A DNA stretch of 64,000 nt from Symsagittifera roscoffensis (GCF_963678635.1 NC_087069.1:11430512-11494511); one strand, 5' to 3'; numbered from the stretch's first letter, positions 13,991 through 27,535 are shown. Numbers and translations are program-made. The notes: a model not told the origin generated them from the letters alone.

Positions 13991-16900
13991 CATTACAAAA
14001 TAACTTTTGGATTTTCGATCAAAATAATCTAAAATTCAGTCAACTTTTTCTGGATCAGCAGCAATTTAATGCGATTTAATTCCATTTTTTGTAACTGATT
14101 GAAAATTTGTAGCATCCTTCCATTTTATTGGGTGGCAAAACAAAAACAAATTAAAAAATTAGGTCTAGGGTTCCTGCCATCATAATGACACTTTTTCGGC
14201 CACGCAATTGCGTACATTTTTGGATGAAATCTTTATGAATTTTCGAAAGCCAGCAATGTTTTCTCAAAACTTATAATCCTCAACATGGAAAGAAAGCAGA
14301 GAACATATGGTGGAGACAGTTTCAAAAAACCGTTTTTGAGTTCAGCACAAATTGTAATCTACTTTTTGATCATACTACATAACCTTGCATTAGACAGAAA
14401 TTTACAATCATGGATCATGGTTTGTTGAAAACAAAAAAACTAGTCAACTGGAATTTTGTTGAACTGTGAATTTTAAATTTAGGAAAATTGAACTCGAGGA
14501 TTTTTTTGGGTCTAACCATTTTTTGACTCTTCAGCTGAGTAGTGCTTCTATTGAAGAGACAAAATCACTTTTCATATGTCAAAATAACTCTTCGCGACCA
14601 AGTAATTGGCAATTAACATGGTCTATAGCTTAAAATTCCAAAATATTTATCAGTTCTTCTTCAGTTTCAGAAAACGTTTTCTGAAATTTTAATTTAATTT
14701 TTGATTCAACAGCACGTGCATGCATGTTTGATTCAATTTTTGTAACTGATTGAAATTTTATAGCAGCCTTCCAAATCAATGTGCGGCAAAAAGATTCGAT
14801 AAAAATTTTTTGGAGAAAACAACCAAGGACGGTTCATCTTGACGACTTTTTTGGCCCGGAACGTGTGTACGTTTGAGGATGAAACGTTCATCAATTTTTG
14901 AAAGCCGAAAAATGCTTGGTCATTTTTCAAACAAAGTATCATAAACGACAAGGTTTTGTGAACCTTAAGCTATATATTGTTTCTGAAAATAAGGTGGAAA
15001 CAAAATCAAAAAACCGTTATCGAGTTCAGAGCGAACATTGAACTACAATTTGACCATATCACATAACCTTGCACTAGACAGAAATTTGCAATCATGTATT
15101 GTTAAAAACAAAGAAAGCCACTACTTAATTTGAAACGTGGTAAAAACCACTGTTGAACAGTGAAACTGAAGTTCGTTTGCTACAACAAAAAATTGAAGGA
15201 TTTTGTTTATCCAACCAGTTTTTGGCTCCTCAGATGAACTGTAATTCAGTTGTAGAGAAAAATCAAATTAAGTGTATTCCATACGTTAGGTAAGGTCTTG
15301 CGAGTCGACCGAGTTTTTGGCGACCTACATGGCCTTCGGGATAAAAACTCCAGAAACAAATTTTTTCAGTTTCATCCAACATATTCTAAAATTTTAATTA
15401 AATTTTTTGAGTCATCAGCACTTGCATACTTGTTTGTTTTATTTTTTTTCAACCGGTTTCAGTTTTCTAGCAGCCATCCAAGTTTTTGATGGGAAAACAT
15501 ATTCAATTAAACATTTTTTAGAGAAATCAATCACAGACAGTTCCTGCCATCAAGATGACAATTTCGGTCTGGAAAAAGTGAACATTTGAGGCTAAAACAC
15601 TTAGTACTTTTCGAAATCCGAGATTTTTTTTTTCAATTACTCTCAGCCTCATCATAAGAAAAACATGAAAACAAGTTGTCATCTTTTGAACAAATTAGCA
15701 TGAATACCAATGTTTTGTGAACCTTAAGTTTATTTTATTCCTGAAAAAGCAGAAGAGAAAGTATGTTGAGACATTTTCAAAAATTCACTTTTTGAGCTCA
15801 GAAAAAATCAAAAAACAACAATTTGATCATATCACACAGCCTTTGCATTAGACAGAAAATTGCAATCATGGGTGTTAAAAACAGAGAAAGCCACTCTTTA
15901 ACTGAAAAAGTGATAAAACTCATTGTTGCACTGTGAAATTGGTTTGAAATTGCTAAAAAAAAACTCAAATGTTCTTCGTTGAAAACAAAGAAACTAGTCA
16001 ACTGGAAAAGTGTTAACACTCATTGTTGAACTGTAAAGTTTATATGAGTTTCCTATAACAAAACTCAGGGATTTTATTGGTCTTACACTTTTTTGGCTCT
16101 TCAGTTAGGTAGTACTTCAGTTGTAGTGAAAAATCAAATGAAGTGTATTCCATACGTTAGGTCAAGTCTTGCGAGTCGACCGAGTTTTTGGCGACTGACA
16201 TGGCCTTCAGGATAAAATTCCAGAAGAAAATTATATCAGTTTCATCCAACATATTCTGAAATTTTAATTAAGTTTTTTGGGTCATCAGCACTTGAATACT
16301 TGTTTGTTTTATTTTTTTAGTCAACCGGTTACAGTTTTCTAGCAGCCATCCAAATTTTATGATTGGAAAAAGAAAAATATTCAATTGGAAAAATTTTAGA
16401 GAAAACAATCACAGACAGTTCCTGCCATCAAGATGACAATTTTGGTCTGGAAAAAGTGTACATTTGAGGCTGAAACACTTCGTACTCTTCGAAATCCGAG
16501 TTTTTTTTTTCAATTTCTCTCAGCCTCATCATAAGAAAAACATGAAAGCAAAGTGCCATCTTTTGGACAAATTAACATGAACAACAAGAGTTCGTGAACC
16601 TTAAATTTTATATTATTCCTGAAAAAGCAGAAGAGAAAGTATTGTGAGACTTTTTCAAAAAATCATTTTTTAAACTCAGAACAAATCAAAAACTGTGTTT
16701 TGATCATATCACAAAACCTTTGCATTAGACAAAAAATTGCAATCATGGACGGTTAAAAACAGAGAAAGCCACTCCTTGACTGGAAAAGTGATAAAATTCA
16801 TTCTTGAACTGTGAAATTGGTTTGAAACTGCTAAAAAAGGATCTTCGTTGAAAACAAAGAAACTAGTCAACTGGAAAAGTTTTAACACTCATTGTTGAAC

Positions 16901-19900
16901 TGTAAAATAAAAATAAGTTTCCTAAAACAAAACTCAGGGATTTTATTGGTCTTACCTTTTTTGGCTCTTCAGTTAGGTAGTACTTCAGTTGAAGAGATAA
17001 TGTCATTTGAAGTTTTTTTCAAACGTCAGAAAAATCTACGTGACCGAACTACTGGCGACAGACATTGTTTATAGTTTAAAACTCCAAATTTTTCATCAGT
17101 TCTTCAGTTTCATAAAACATTTTCTATAATTTAAATTTAATTTTTTGATTCAACAGCACATGCATGCATGTTCGATTAAATTTTTGTAATTGATCGAGGT
17201 TTTTTAGCAGCCTCTCAGGTCATTGGGTGGCAAAAATATCGATAAATAATTTTTGGAGAAAACAACCAATGACGGTTTCGATTATCTTGACGACTTTTTT
17301 AGTTTATGATTTAAGTATTTTCCGTTCATAATTTATCGCTTATGAGCTTCTATGAACTTCTTCAACGTAAACTTTGTCAACGGTTATCAAAAAACTAATC
17401 AATCGTTATACGAAAAAAGCAGAAAAAAATCGTCGAAAAAACTCGACGTCAAATAAAAGTTTCCAGACCGAGTGATCTTCAGAATAAAATTCATGACAAG
17501 TTTTATTTTTTAAAATTTTATACAACATAATCTAAGTTTAGTTTTTTTTTCTGATTCCGCAGCACGTGAATGCATTTTTTTTCAATTTTTGTAACTGATT
17601 GAAAATTTCTAGCGGCCTTCAATTTTGTTTGGTGGCAAAACATATACGATTAGAAAAATTTACGTCTAGGATTCCTGCCATTCTGATGACTTCATTGATA
17701 CTTTATTGAGCTAAAGGATCGCCAGCTCCATTAATAGCAAGAAAATTTTTGTAATTTGAATATTCCTTTAGAGAACAATAGGGAGCATATCATCAACTGA
17801 TGTTTTTCCGTGCTATTTCAATTCTCAAAATTTTAGCAGCCTACTTTAACTGAAGTTGAAAATAAATGAATAAAAACGTTGAAATTTAAAAAGCTTCGAG
17901 GTACACTTTGGTAGTAGATTGTTTGTCATGGCCTAGAATTGAGTTAAGGATGTCTTTTTCAAATACCCAAAAAAATGATAACTTTTTTCTTATCAAGTTC
18001 CACAACCAAAAAGAGCAGAGAGGGTGGCAGGATTGAAAGCTTTCAGTGTTTTTTTATTCAATTAAGTGTCATTCTATGTTGAAAAAAGGACTTATATTTT
18101 TACGAATTTATAGAATTTCGATTACCTAAAATATCGTTTAGAAGCTTTTATGAAAGTCTTCAATCCAAAAGTTATCAACGGCTAGGTAAGAACAAAATGA
18201 TTATCATAAAAAATGCAAACTTCGAAACCGAGTTAATAGTGATCGAAATGATCTTTAGAATAAAATTCATTACAAAATATCTTTTGGATTTTCGAACAAC
18301 ACAATCTATATTTCAGTCGATTTTTTTTCTGGATCAGCAGCAAGTGAATGCGATTTTTTTTCCATTTTTGTAACTGGTTGAAATCGGCCTTCCATTTTAT
18401 TGGGTGGCAAAACAATTACAATTTAAAAAAATAGATCTAGGGTTCCTGCCATCAAGATGACTCTTTTTCGGTCACGAAAATGTGTACATTTTCGGATGAA
18501 ACATTTGTAAATTTTTGAAAGCGAGCAATGTTTTCTCAAAAACTATAATTCTCAATATGAAAAAAGTGCAGAGAACATATGGTGGAGACAGTTTCAAAAA
18601 ACCGTTTTTGAGTTCAGAACAAATTGTAATTTATTTTTTGATCATACTACATAACGTTGCATTAGACAGAAAATTACAATCATGGTTTGTTGAAAACAAA
18701 AAAAACTAGTCAACTGGAAAAGTGTTAACATACTTTGTTGAACTGTAAATTTTAATTTTGGGGAACTTTAACTCAAAGATTTTTTGGATCTAACCATTTT
18801 TTGACTCTTCAGCTGAGTATTGCTTCTATTGAAGAGACAATATCATTTTTCATACGTGAGAATAACTCTTCGCGACCAAGTAATTGGCAATTGACATGGT
18901 CTATAGCTTAAAATTCCAAAATATTTATCAATTCTTCTTCAGTTTCATAAATTATTTTCTGAAATTTTAAATAATTTTTTAATTCAACAGCAAGTTCATG
19001 CATGTTCGATTCAATTTTTGTTACTGATTGAAATTTTATAGCAGCCTTCCAGGTCATTGGGCAGCAAAAATATTCGATAAATATTTTTGGAGAAAACAAC
19101 AATGACGGTTCCTATCATTTGACAACTTTTTTGGTCCGGAAAGTGTGTACGTTTGAGGATGAAACATTCATCAATATTTTGAAAGCCGAGCAATGCTTTC
19201 TCAAAATATCTAAACCTCATCATAGAGAAAAAAATCTCAAATTTTGTCATCTTTCAAACAAATTATCGTAAACGACAAGGTTTTGTGAACCTTCAGCTAT
19301 ATATTATTTCTGAAAATAAGGTGAAAACAAACTCAAAAATTCGTTATTGAGTGCAGAACGAACATTGAACTACAAGTTGACCATATCACATAACCTTGCA
19401 CTAGACAAAAAAATGCAATCATGTTTTGTTACAAATAAAGAAAGCCACTAAATAATGTGAAACGTGGTAAAAAACACTATTGAACAGTGAAACTGAATTT
19501 CGTTTGCTACAAAAGAAATTCAAGGATTTTGTAGATCTAACCAGTTTTTGGCTCCTCCGATGAACAGTTATTCAGTTGTAGAGAAAATCAAATGAAGTGT
19601 ATTCCATACATTAGGTAAAGTCTTGCGACTCAAACGAAATTTTGGCGACCAACATGGCCTTCGGGATAAACATAAACTATTTCAATTTCCTCCAAAATAT
19701 TCCGAATTTTTAATTAAGTTTTTTGAGTCATCAACACTTGCACACCTGCTTGTTTTAGTTTTTTCTCAATCGGTTAAAGTTTTTTAGCCGTTTTTATGAT
19801 GGGAAAACGTATTCAAACAAAGAATTTTTGGAGAAAACAATCACAGACAGTTCCTGCCATCAAGATGACAATTTCGGTCTGGAAAAAGTGCACAATTGAG

Positions 19901-21748
19901 GCTGAAACACTTAGAATTTTTCGAAATTCGAGAAATTCTTTTTCAATATCTCTCAGCCTCATCATAAAAAAACTTGAAAACAAGTTGTCATCTTTTGAAC
20001 AAATTAACGAGCAACAAGGTTTTGTGAACCGTAAGTTAAATATTATTCCGGAAAAAGCAGAAGAGAAAGTATGGTTAGACATTTTAAAAAAAAAACTTTT
20101 TTGAGCTCAGACCAAATAGTGAGCTACATTTTGATCATATCACACAACCTTTGCATTAGACAGAAAAATGCAATCATGGACGGTTAAAAACAGTGAAAGC
20201 CACTCTTTAACTGGAAAAGTGATAAAATTCATTGTGGAACTGTGAATTTGGTTTGCAACTGCTGAAAAAAGTCAAAGGTATAGTGGATCTGACCAGTTTG
20301 TTGGAAACAAAGAAACTAGCCAATAGGAAAAGTGTGAACACTCATTGTTGAACTGTAAAATATAAATGAGTTTCCTAAAACAAAGGGGTTTTATGGGTCT
20401 TACCATTTTTGGCTCCTCAGTTAGGTAGTATTTCAGTTGAAGAGACAACGGCAGAAAAAGTCTACGTGACTGAGTTTTTGGCGACAGACATGGTCTTTGG
20501 TATAAAATTTCAAAACTGATATCATTTTTTTTCTGTTTCAAAAAACATATTCTGGAATTTGAATTTAATTTTTTGAGTCCACATCACGTGCATGCATGTT
20601 TGATTCAATTTTTGTTGCAGTTGAATTTTGCTAGCAGCCTTCCAGCACATTGGGTGGCAAAAATATTCGATAAAAAAGTTTTGGAGAAAACAAACAATGA
20701 CGGTTCCTACCATCTTGGCGACTTTTTTAGTCCGCAAAAGGTGTACTTTTGAAGATGAAACGTTCATCGTTTTTTGAAAGCCGAGCAATGCTTTCTCAAA
20801 ATCTCTAGGCCTCATCATAAAGGAAAAAAAATCTCAACAATTGTCATCTTTTAAGCAATTTATCATAAACGACAAGGTTTTCTGAACCTTAAGCTATATG
20901 TAATTTCTGAAAATAAGGTGGAAACAAACTCAAAAAACCGTTTTTGAGTTCAGAACCAACATTGAACTACAATTTGATCGTATCACATAGCCCTGCACTA
21001 GACAGAAATTTGCACTCATGTTTTGTTAAAAACGAAGAAAGCCACTAGCTAATTTTAAACGTGATAAAATCCACTTTCGTGATAAAATCCACAGGAGTTT
21101 GTAGATCTAACCAGTTTTCGGCTCCTCAGATGAGCATTATTTCAGTTGTGGAGAAAAATCAAATGAAGTGTGTTCCATACGTTAGGTAGAATCTTGCGAG
21201 TCGACCGAGTTTTTGATGACCGACATGGACTTCTGGATAAAATTCCAGAAAAAAATTATTCCAGTTTCATCCAAAGTTTTCTGAAAATTTCATCAAGTTT
21301 TTTGAGTCATCAGCACTTGCATACTTGTTTGTTTTAAAATTTACTAACCGGTTAAAGTGTTCTAGCAACTATCCAGTTTTTATGATGGGAAAAGCTATTC
21401 TATTAAACAATTTCTGGAGAAAACAATCACATACAGCTCCTGTCATCAAGATGAACATTTCGGTCTGGAAAAAGTGTACATTTGAGGCTGAAACACATAG
21501 AACTTTTCGAAATCCGAGAATTTTTTTTCAGTATCGCTCAGCCTCATCATAAGAGAAACATGAAAACAGTTTGTCATCTTTTGAACAAAAAATTAACATG
21601 AACAACAAGGTTTTGTGAACCTTAAGTTTTTTATTATTCCTGAAAAAGCAGAAGAGAAAGTATGGTAAGACTTTTTCAAAAAATCATTTTTTGAGCTCAG
21701 AACAAATCATGAACTACATTTTGATCGTATCACACAACCTTTGCATTG

Positions 21749-21753
21749 GACAG
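21749..21753. repeat. Left target-site duplication of the BEL/Pao element
   Basis: gacag lies directly left of the LTR. The same five bases follow the right LTR at 29949-29953. Removing the element restores the array motif ttgcattggacag|aaaattgcaatcatgg found in sister monomers. Confidence 0.9.
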
Positions 21754-21997
21754 TGCGCTGCACTCTCGTATCCTGTAAGATCTAGAAAAAACCTGCTTCA
21801 ATATCTGTAAACTATTGGCAATATAAACAGAAATTATGAAATTAAGTAGCAAATATTTTCCGGTTGACATGTTATCAAACGGTTTTCAATAATCTCAAAA
21901 AAACTATAAACATTTTGATGGTAAACTGACCTTAATCGGACAAACCAGTTTCAAGGCTTTAGACGTCATTAATTTACGATTCATTTAAGCGCCAACA
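21754..21997 (-). repeat. 3' LTR of the BEL/Pao element
   Basis: 244 bp. On the plus strand it starts TGCGCTGCAC and ends GCGCCAACA, so the minus strand reads TG...CA. It aligns with 29662-29948 throughout but lacks about 47 bp present there (between ctttag and acgtcatt) and has many substitutions, indicating long divergence. Confidence 0.85.
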
Positions 21998-23407
21998 TCT
22001 TCCGCCCCCAAACGAGCGAAAACGGGTGCGAGTTTTTTGACCGGTCGAGTTAGCTCCCCGGAGCGGGTGGTAACTACGGCGGATCTGGCTATGTTTTCTT
22101 TTCCGTAATTTAGTGTTTTTATACGAGCCAGAGGGTAGTGTCCCCTTGAGCTGCGTTCGTCGACAATCCGCACTAGATCCCCTGTTTACTGCGTTTTTTC
22201 AGCGCTGGCACATAATCTCGCAGCAAACGACTACAAACTGCGTTGGCGTAGCTTTGCGCTCGGTTATATTGCTTTCGATGGTCAAAGTGCTCCTGGAAAG
22301 AGAGATAAGGAAGCTAGTACCTTTTCGGCCTAACAAAAAGTGATTAGGAGTTAACACCTCAAAACCATCCGGACTTGCACTTACTGATGTTATAGGTCGA
22401 GCGCTCAGTGATTGTTCTACGAGACAGAAAGTTGTTTCGAGGAATTCGGGAGTGAGCTTTCTACTTCCTATTATTGCGTAGAATGCCTTTTTACAACACC
22501 GAGCGAGACGTTTCCAAGAACCACCGTGATGCGGGGCAGCCCGGATGTTAAATTTTCATTTAGTACCCTTTTTCGCCGGCTCTGGGGTTGCTTGTCCATT
22601 CCACGTTTGAATACAATTCAAGAGTTCTTTCTCGGCTCCCACAAAATTTGCGCCGTTAATTGACCAAATGACTGATGGAGTGCCACGACGGGCAAAAAAT
22701 TTTTCGATTCCCATTACACACGAACTCGTTTCCATGGATGAGACAATCTCAATATGTACAGCTCTTTTGGTCATACATGTAAAAAGGAAGCACCATCGTT
22801 TTTCAGAACTCCTTCTGCTTGGTAAAAACGACGTAAAAAGGTCTAAAATAATCAACACCACAGACTGTGAAGATAGGCTGGCGCTGGCGGTAACCACTCC
22901 TTTCAACTGGAAGCTCTGCCATCATAGGTGTGACAGTTTTGGCTTTGCGCTTCCTACATATATGGCAGTGGACTTCAATGGACTTTATTAGATAGCGAAG
23001 GCTCAAGATTGCAAACTCTAAGTGAATTACAGCTCGGAGATAGTCTAAAAACGGGGGCTGATAGCGATAGGGATTATCACTTACAAACAATTTCAACAAG
23101 TATGCCTTCCATCAAGGATTATTGGTTGTTTTGTGTCATATTCAGTTTCAACTACGTGGCGGATTCGCCCTGTTGAACGAATGAGGAATGCAGGACCCAC
23201 AGACGGTGCATATTGTGCAATACGACTAGACTTTTTGTCGGTTCTGTCGCAGGACCGGAGTAAATATTCGGCTTCAAAAAATTCCTTTTGGGAAATCAAC
23301 AAAAGTGGTTGTTTTGCTGTTTCTAAATCAACCGGATTGGTTATTTCCTTGACTTCATTGCGGTAGTACCGGTGTTTCAGACTCAGTCTGAGCATGAAGG
23401 CAACCAC
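21985..23407 (-). pseudogene. BEL/Pao integrase (pol C-terminus), broken
   Basis: Read on the minus strand from 23407 down, the order is: N-terminal segment with IILDGRHT; a zinc-binding segment with CHICRKRKAKT and MMAELPVER (about 22900-22990); the catalytic core with KRWCFLFTCMTKRAVHIE and FFARRGTPSVI; the C-terminal part with PHHGGSWKRL and LTPNHFLLGR (about 22310-22540); and the tail ending at the stop 21985-21987. The acidic residue expected in the conserved S-D-N-G box reads Ile here (SINGANF), and several frame changes separate the blocks. It would have joined element cDNA to host DNA; this copy cannot. Confidence 0.85.
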
Positions 23408-23547
23408 TCGCTGGAGTTTACGAAACGAGCTGAATTCTACCCTGCAAATAAAATAGGTTGTTTTTGTTTTTGAGCGATGTTTGAAAAATTAGAGGCCTGC
23501 TCTAAACCTTCATTAAGGTCACAAGCGTGACCAGCCAGGCGGATTTT

Positions 23548-24075
23548 TTAAAGTAATTCTATGCTCGACTTGAAAGGCCACCCGCCATTTTTCAGCAGAC
23601 TAGGCTCGTTCACCCAGCTGCTTGTTTTTAAGGACTCCGCTGAGATTCCTCTGGTTCCCGTATCAGCAAGGTTGTCTCCACTTATTACGTGAAACCACTG
23701 GTCTACGGTCGTACTTTCCAGAATCTCTCCAATCCGATTTGCAACGAACGTGGGTTGCCTACTACCTGAGTTTAACCACTGGAACACAGTGGTGCTGCCA
23801 GTCCACATTAACTAGGAATGGTTAGAGCTTTGAGGACATCTTCTTGCTTTTCGAAAGACGAAGGTAACTTGTGTTTCGAGTAAAGTTTTCACACGTCCGC
23901 GAAGAAAAGCTATAGCACAAAAAATTTCCTCTGAACTGTCATCGAACATGTGTAACTCAACCCAATCAACTGGCGCGGAGAAGTAATTGCGCTTTATACT
24001 CAACTTTCCTAGAGATGGCAAACCGCGGTTTGAAAAATTATGGGAAGGAACTTGAATAACGTATCCTTTACTCAA
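23548..24075 (-). pseudogene. BEL/Pao RNase H domain, broken
   Basis: The minus-strand block around 23935-23990 reads VELHMFDDSSEE, the family's first acidic motif. Lower down come TTVFQWLNSGSRQP, VANRIGEILE and ADTGTRGISAESL. The usual W-T-D-S motif reads W-T-G-S, so a catalytic Asp is lost. This domain would degrade RNA in RNA:DNA hybrids during reverse transcription. It follows an internal deletion of the RT core and precedes the integrase. Confidence 0.8.
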
Positions 24076-24255
24076 ATCTTCTTCGATAATTTTTGAATAC
24101 TGATTCCTTTAGTGAGGATCTTTCGCTAAACGTTTTTCCAACGATTTCAATTAAACCAAAGATAATTAATAATTGTCTGGTAACATGATAGATTCTTCTG
24201 CCCAAAGCGTGCCTACAGCGTATCTTGATCCATCATGGACGGTGGAGTAATCAAG
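24000..24255 (-). pseudogene. Reverse transcriptase remnant (N-terminal part only)
   Basis: On the minus strand the frame entering the RT domain is readable (LWAEESIMLPDNY, then LEKRLAKDP, then EEDLSKGYVIQVPSH) with three in-frame stops. It then passes directly into sequence that normally lies just before RNase H (LPSLGKLSI). The whole palm/catalytic region, normally some 1 kb or more, is absent. This is an internal deletion, not only point decay. Confidence 0.75.
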
Positions 24256-24259
24256 TATT

Positions 24260-24962
24260 TTAGACGCCCTTTTGTTTTCGGCTGAACAGGAGTCGACATG
24301 TTTGTAGGCTCCGTATGATTGATTCTATTTCATACCAGCGTTTGATTTGACAAGCTAGTTCAGTATCATCTGTGTTGCACTTGAAACAAGTGGAAAGGAA
24401 ACCAGTAGAAGTCGGCATTGGATCGCTCAAGAACCAGCCTATTGGAAGGCGAACCGCGACGGGCGAAATGTTTGGATCGGCCTCACACTTGAAATACTCC
24501 TCAGGCCGAATAGCATGGAAGGAGTCTTGACCAATTATTAAGTCTACATCAGCGTAGCTATACACAATTGGTTTGATTGGAGCAAGGTACAGATACTTGC
24601 TCTGTAATGCAGGGATGTTGATGGCATTGGTGCCGACTTTAATTTCATCCTTGACAAAAGCGGTTAATTCAAAAATGTATTCGAATCCATCGAAGTTAGA
24701 AGATACCTTCATCTGAACTTGTTTCGTTTTAACAATAGTCGTTGTGTTAATACCATTTACTGTGATCCAAACCTCTTCCTGAAATATTTAGACATTTGAC
24801 TAATTTAGCCGATATCCAGGAATCACTAGATGCAGAGTCACACAATGTTAAACAATCAGCACTCTGGAAGTTGGTGCAAACTTGAAGCTTGATTATGGGC
24901 AGTAACCCTTTCGATGTTATGATTGATGATTGGTCGTTCGAGAATGGGCAACTTACATCCAA
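24260..24962 (-). pseudogene. BEL/Pao aspartic protease region, broken
   Basis: The minus-strand block 24747-24962 contains TLCDSASSDSWISAKLVKCL, matching the retroviral-type aspartic protease of BEL/Pao pol but with DSA where DSG/DTG is expected. The following block 24260-24712 holds VDLIIGQDSFHAIRPEEY and LPIGWFLSDP, the usual connector between protease and reverse transcriptase. A frame change near 24715-24745 separates the blocks. Confidence 0.8.
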
Positions 24963-25059
24963 TGGAACGGGATTAAGGTCTGCATGATTCGAACTTGCAT
25001 TTGGTATATTCTTGCTGAATGATTTTCTATCAGCGTTTGTGCTCGCCTAATCCGGCTCT

Positions 25060-27535
25060 GCATTAGTTTTTGTTTGAGCGGCTTTGTGTGTCTATAAGTT
25101 TTGTCGGGATTTCGATTAGGATAAACATGTTGAGCACCATAGATAAGTACACTATGGATGCTAGTGCAACCTGGTTTGGTTCATTTCTCTGCTCTGGGAC
25201 ATTACCGGAATGCGTGGTTCCCTTGTAACCAGGAGAAGCACAATTAATTTTCCGCAGAGAGTTTCGCACGTTGTGTTGGGGTTTTCTTTTGCTCATGTGT
25301 TGGGGTTTTCTTTTGCATAATTTTCATTTGCTCATGAGCCTCTGCTCTATCTTTTAACCAATTGTTAAAGTCAATTAGGTTCGGGTGTAACCAATTACGT
25401 TTCACGACAAAAATGACTACGACACTCTCATGTTTGGTGGAATTTTCGAAAGAGCTTGATTTAAAAAAGAGACGCTTTTCGAATCTTCTTCATAGTCAAG
25501 AGACCTAAAAACAGCCACTAGACTTGAAATGGTCGTTGAGAAGCTAATGATGTTCTCAGAGTTGTGCATTCGAAGTTGCGGGAAACTGGACAACTTATCA
25601 AGGTGGGCCGTAATTATGTTTTGTGGCTGGCCAAACTTTCTTTCTAGAGTTTTCAGAGCATCCTTATACGTTCTTCCACTGTATGCGAACTCTGCTATGG
25701 CTGACTTAGCTTTTCCAGTGACTACTGTTTTTAATTAACTTAACTTCACGACATCGCTTAAAGACGCTGCGTCTGAGTGCTGTAAAACTGGCCAAACCAT
25801 TCGTGCCATTGAAGCGGGTTGCCATCGTACTGGGCCAGCTTCCCTTCTGGAAGGGGATCCTTCTTTGAGACTGACAGAGCTTGGACTAAGTCATTCAGTG
25901 TCACGACTTGGAGGGCTGGTTGCTACGACGGCAATGTGTTGCCTTGATCAGCTGCAAAAGTAGGCTGCTGATATATGTAAGGGTTTTCAGCTGATGCGTC
26001 GTGGTTGGGAAACCCATAGTAAACGGTACCACCCTTTGATACGTGCGGGAAATTTTGCTGAGATATTGGCGTTACGGATGAAAAAACACCAACACCAGGA
26101 TACATTGGGCGAATATGGGTTTCCACTGGGACATTGGTGGCATATTGGCTTGACTAAAAACGGCAGACTGTATGCTAAACGGATTGTTCACTGACGCAGG
26201 GTTGCTATACACGTCATGTGATAGCAAGTTTTGATTTCTGTAGATTAAATTTACACGTGTTTGTGACAAAATGGCATGGGGTGTATCCCGAAGATTGATT
26301 GGAGATGGCGGGCATGTTTCCAACAACTCGAGAATCGTTATTAAAGTTGTTGACGGGGAGATGTTGAATAGAAGACGAAGGATGGGGTACAGAGAAGTAA
26401 CAGCATACCGGAAAATTGGTAGCCGTGGTTGCAGCTGGAATAAAAAATGACGCTGCATTTTTTTTCGCTAAGTGCAGCGTTATTTGAAATAGGCAATGAC
26501 TGCGTTTCGAGCTCATGATTAGTGGCTACAGCGTGCTTGGTTCCATTGCCATCGCTAAAGGAGACGGTTGGTTGATATGGATAGTATTGTTGATCACAAT
26601 CAAGAGTCTGATTCGACAACGATGGCCGAGGTGAAGATCCCGCTGTTGTCACATTTATGTGTTGATGCAAACCACTCTCTGTAATTTCACAGGTTGCAAA
26701 CTTCGAAGAAGATGGAACTACCACGGGTCCTTTTTGGTTTTCTAATGCGTGATCAATCAAATCGTTTACCCTGTCAGAACGACGACTAACCGAGGACGCC
26801 AGCTCGAGATGCTGATCTTTTTCAGACTCTTCGAGGCACTCAGTTTCAACCATTTTTGCTTCCGCTACGGTAATACAATTTTCTTCGCTTAATCGTTTCA
26901 TTTGAAGTCGACTTTTTTTGCATTCTTAAACTATATTCTTGCTCTTTACGGTCAATTTCAAATTTAATTTCTTGTTGTTTTCGTTCCATCTCAATCAGAT
27001 GCTGTTGCTCTTCGATGATGGCTTCCTGTTGTTCCAGTCTTAAGTTTGCTTCATGTTGTTTTTCCAACTATTCACGCTTCATCTTTGCTAGGTGCAGTTC
27101 TTTGCGGCGCTCACTGGGGGTCAAAGATTTCATTGAGCTTTGCTTACTCCACACGGATTTTGCCGATTTTGATGAAATTTTTGATCGACTAGTTTCACTG
27201 TCGCAGACCTCTGAAGCCTGATTAGATTCCATACGAGCGCGAACCCTACCATTTACTTCATCGTTACCTTTAACTATCCTATCCAACCACGCAGACAACT
27301 CCTTTAATAATTATCTAGGTTTCTCGGTTTTATTAGCGATCACAATCTTATCATTCTCAGCTAATGCTTTTCGAGAATAACCTTGCAAGATTCAATTAGG
27401 GCGTTTTTTTTTTGTTTTCCTAATTGGTCCCTCTAAACTCTCAGTTATACGACTGTGAACTACAGAAAGTTCATTTTCTATTGATGTTTTACCATTCATC
27501 AACCGTCGATATTTTAACTCAGTTTGTTCTGTCAT
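25060..27535 (-). pseudogene. BEL/Pao gag, broken
   Basis: A minus-strand start codon at 27533-27535 opens a frame beginning MTEQTELKYRRLMNGKTSI. Downstream are SAWLDRIVKGNDEV (about 27290) and a long Glu/Gln-rich coiled coil around 26900-27110 (ERRKELHLAKMKRE, EEQQHLIEMERKQQEIKFEI). A capsid-like block follows at about 25440-25850 (LPEGKLAQYDGNPLQWHEW, then FAYSGRTYKDALKTLERKFG, then ITAHLDKLSSFPQLR). A damaged CCHC zinc knuckle sits near 25190-25250 (LCFSWLQGNHAFR, stop, CPRAEK), with Trp in place of the second Cys. Multiple stops and shifts, including between the two capsid segments, rule out function. Gag would have formed the virus-like particle. Confidence 0.8.
25272..25319. repeat. 24-bp tandem duplication in gag
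   Basis: The unit tgtgttggggttttcttttg plus gctca occurs twice in a row just upstream of the zinc-knuckle block, adding about eight codons in the gag orientation. Confidence 0.7.

Larger units (their letters stand above)
5368..21753. repeat. Tandem array of ~0.7-0.9 kb monomers with higher-order structure
   Basis: A core string of the form ttgcattagacagaaat...caatcatgg recurs near 6905, 8997, 9740, 10510, 11197, 11950, 12717, 14387, 15075, 15845, 16720, 18660, 19400, 20155, 21000 and 21746, mostly 690-870 bp apart. Other anchors recur too: tagcagccttccaggtcattggg, gccatcaagatgac, cctcatcataaga and gaaagccactctttaac. Three monomer types can be told apart by the sequence after tagcagcc/caatcttcc and repeat in the order d-b-c: at 8730/9376/10128, 10931/11581/12342 and 14113/14758/15465. 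This gives a higher-order unit near 2.2 kb. Open frames inside, such as those around 7228-7425 and 11450-11722, are the same repeat translated, not genes. The array resumes at 29949 after the retrotransposon. Confidence 0.85.

Noticed and set aside
7228-20818. Recurrent minus-strand frames with related peptides (FLQKLFIE.FC...WKAAIK) in the repeat array
   Set aside because: They are translations of the same tandem monomer. They appear wherever the b-type monomer occurs, are broken differently in each copy, and have no start or domain consistency.
22113-23825. Plus-strand open frames over the BEL element
   Set aside because: They are antisense shadows of the integrase and RNase H, whose domain motifs are clear on the minus strand.
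25529-25738. 69-codon plus-strand frame
   Set aside because: Antisense shadow of the gag capsid segment (minus strand reads FAYSGRTYKDALKTLERKFG).
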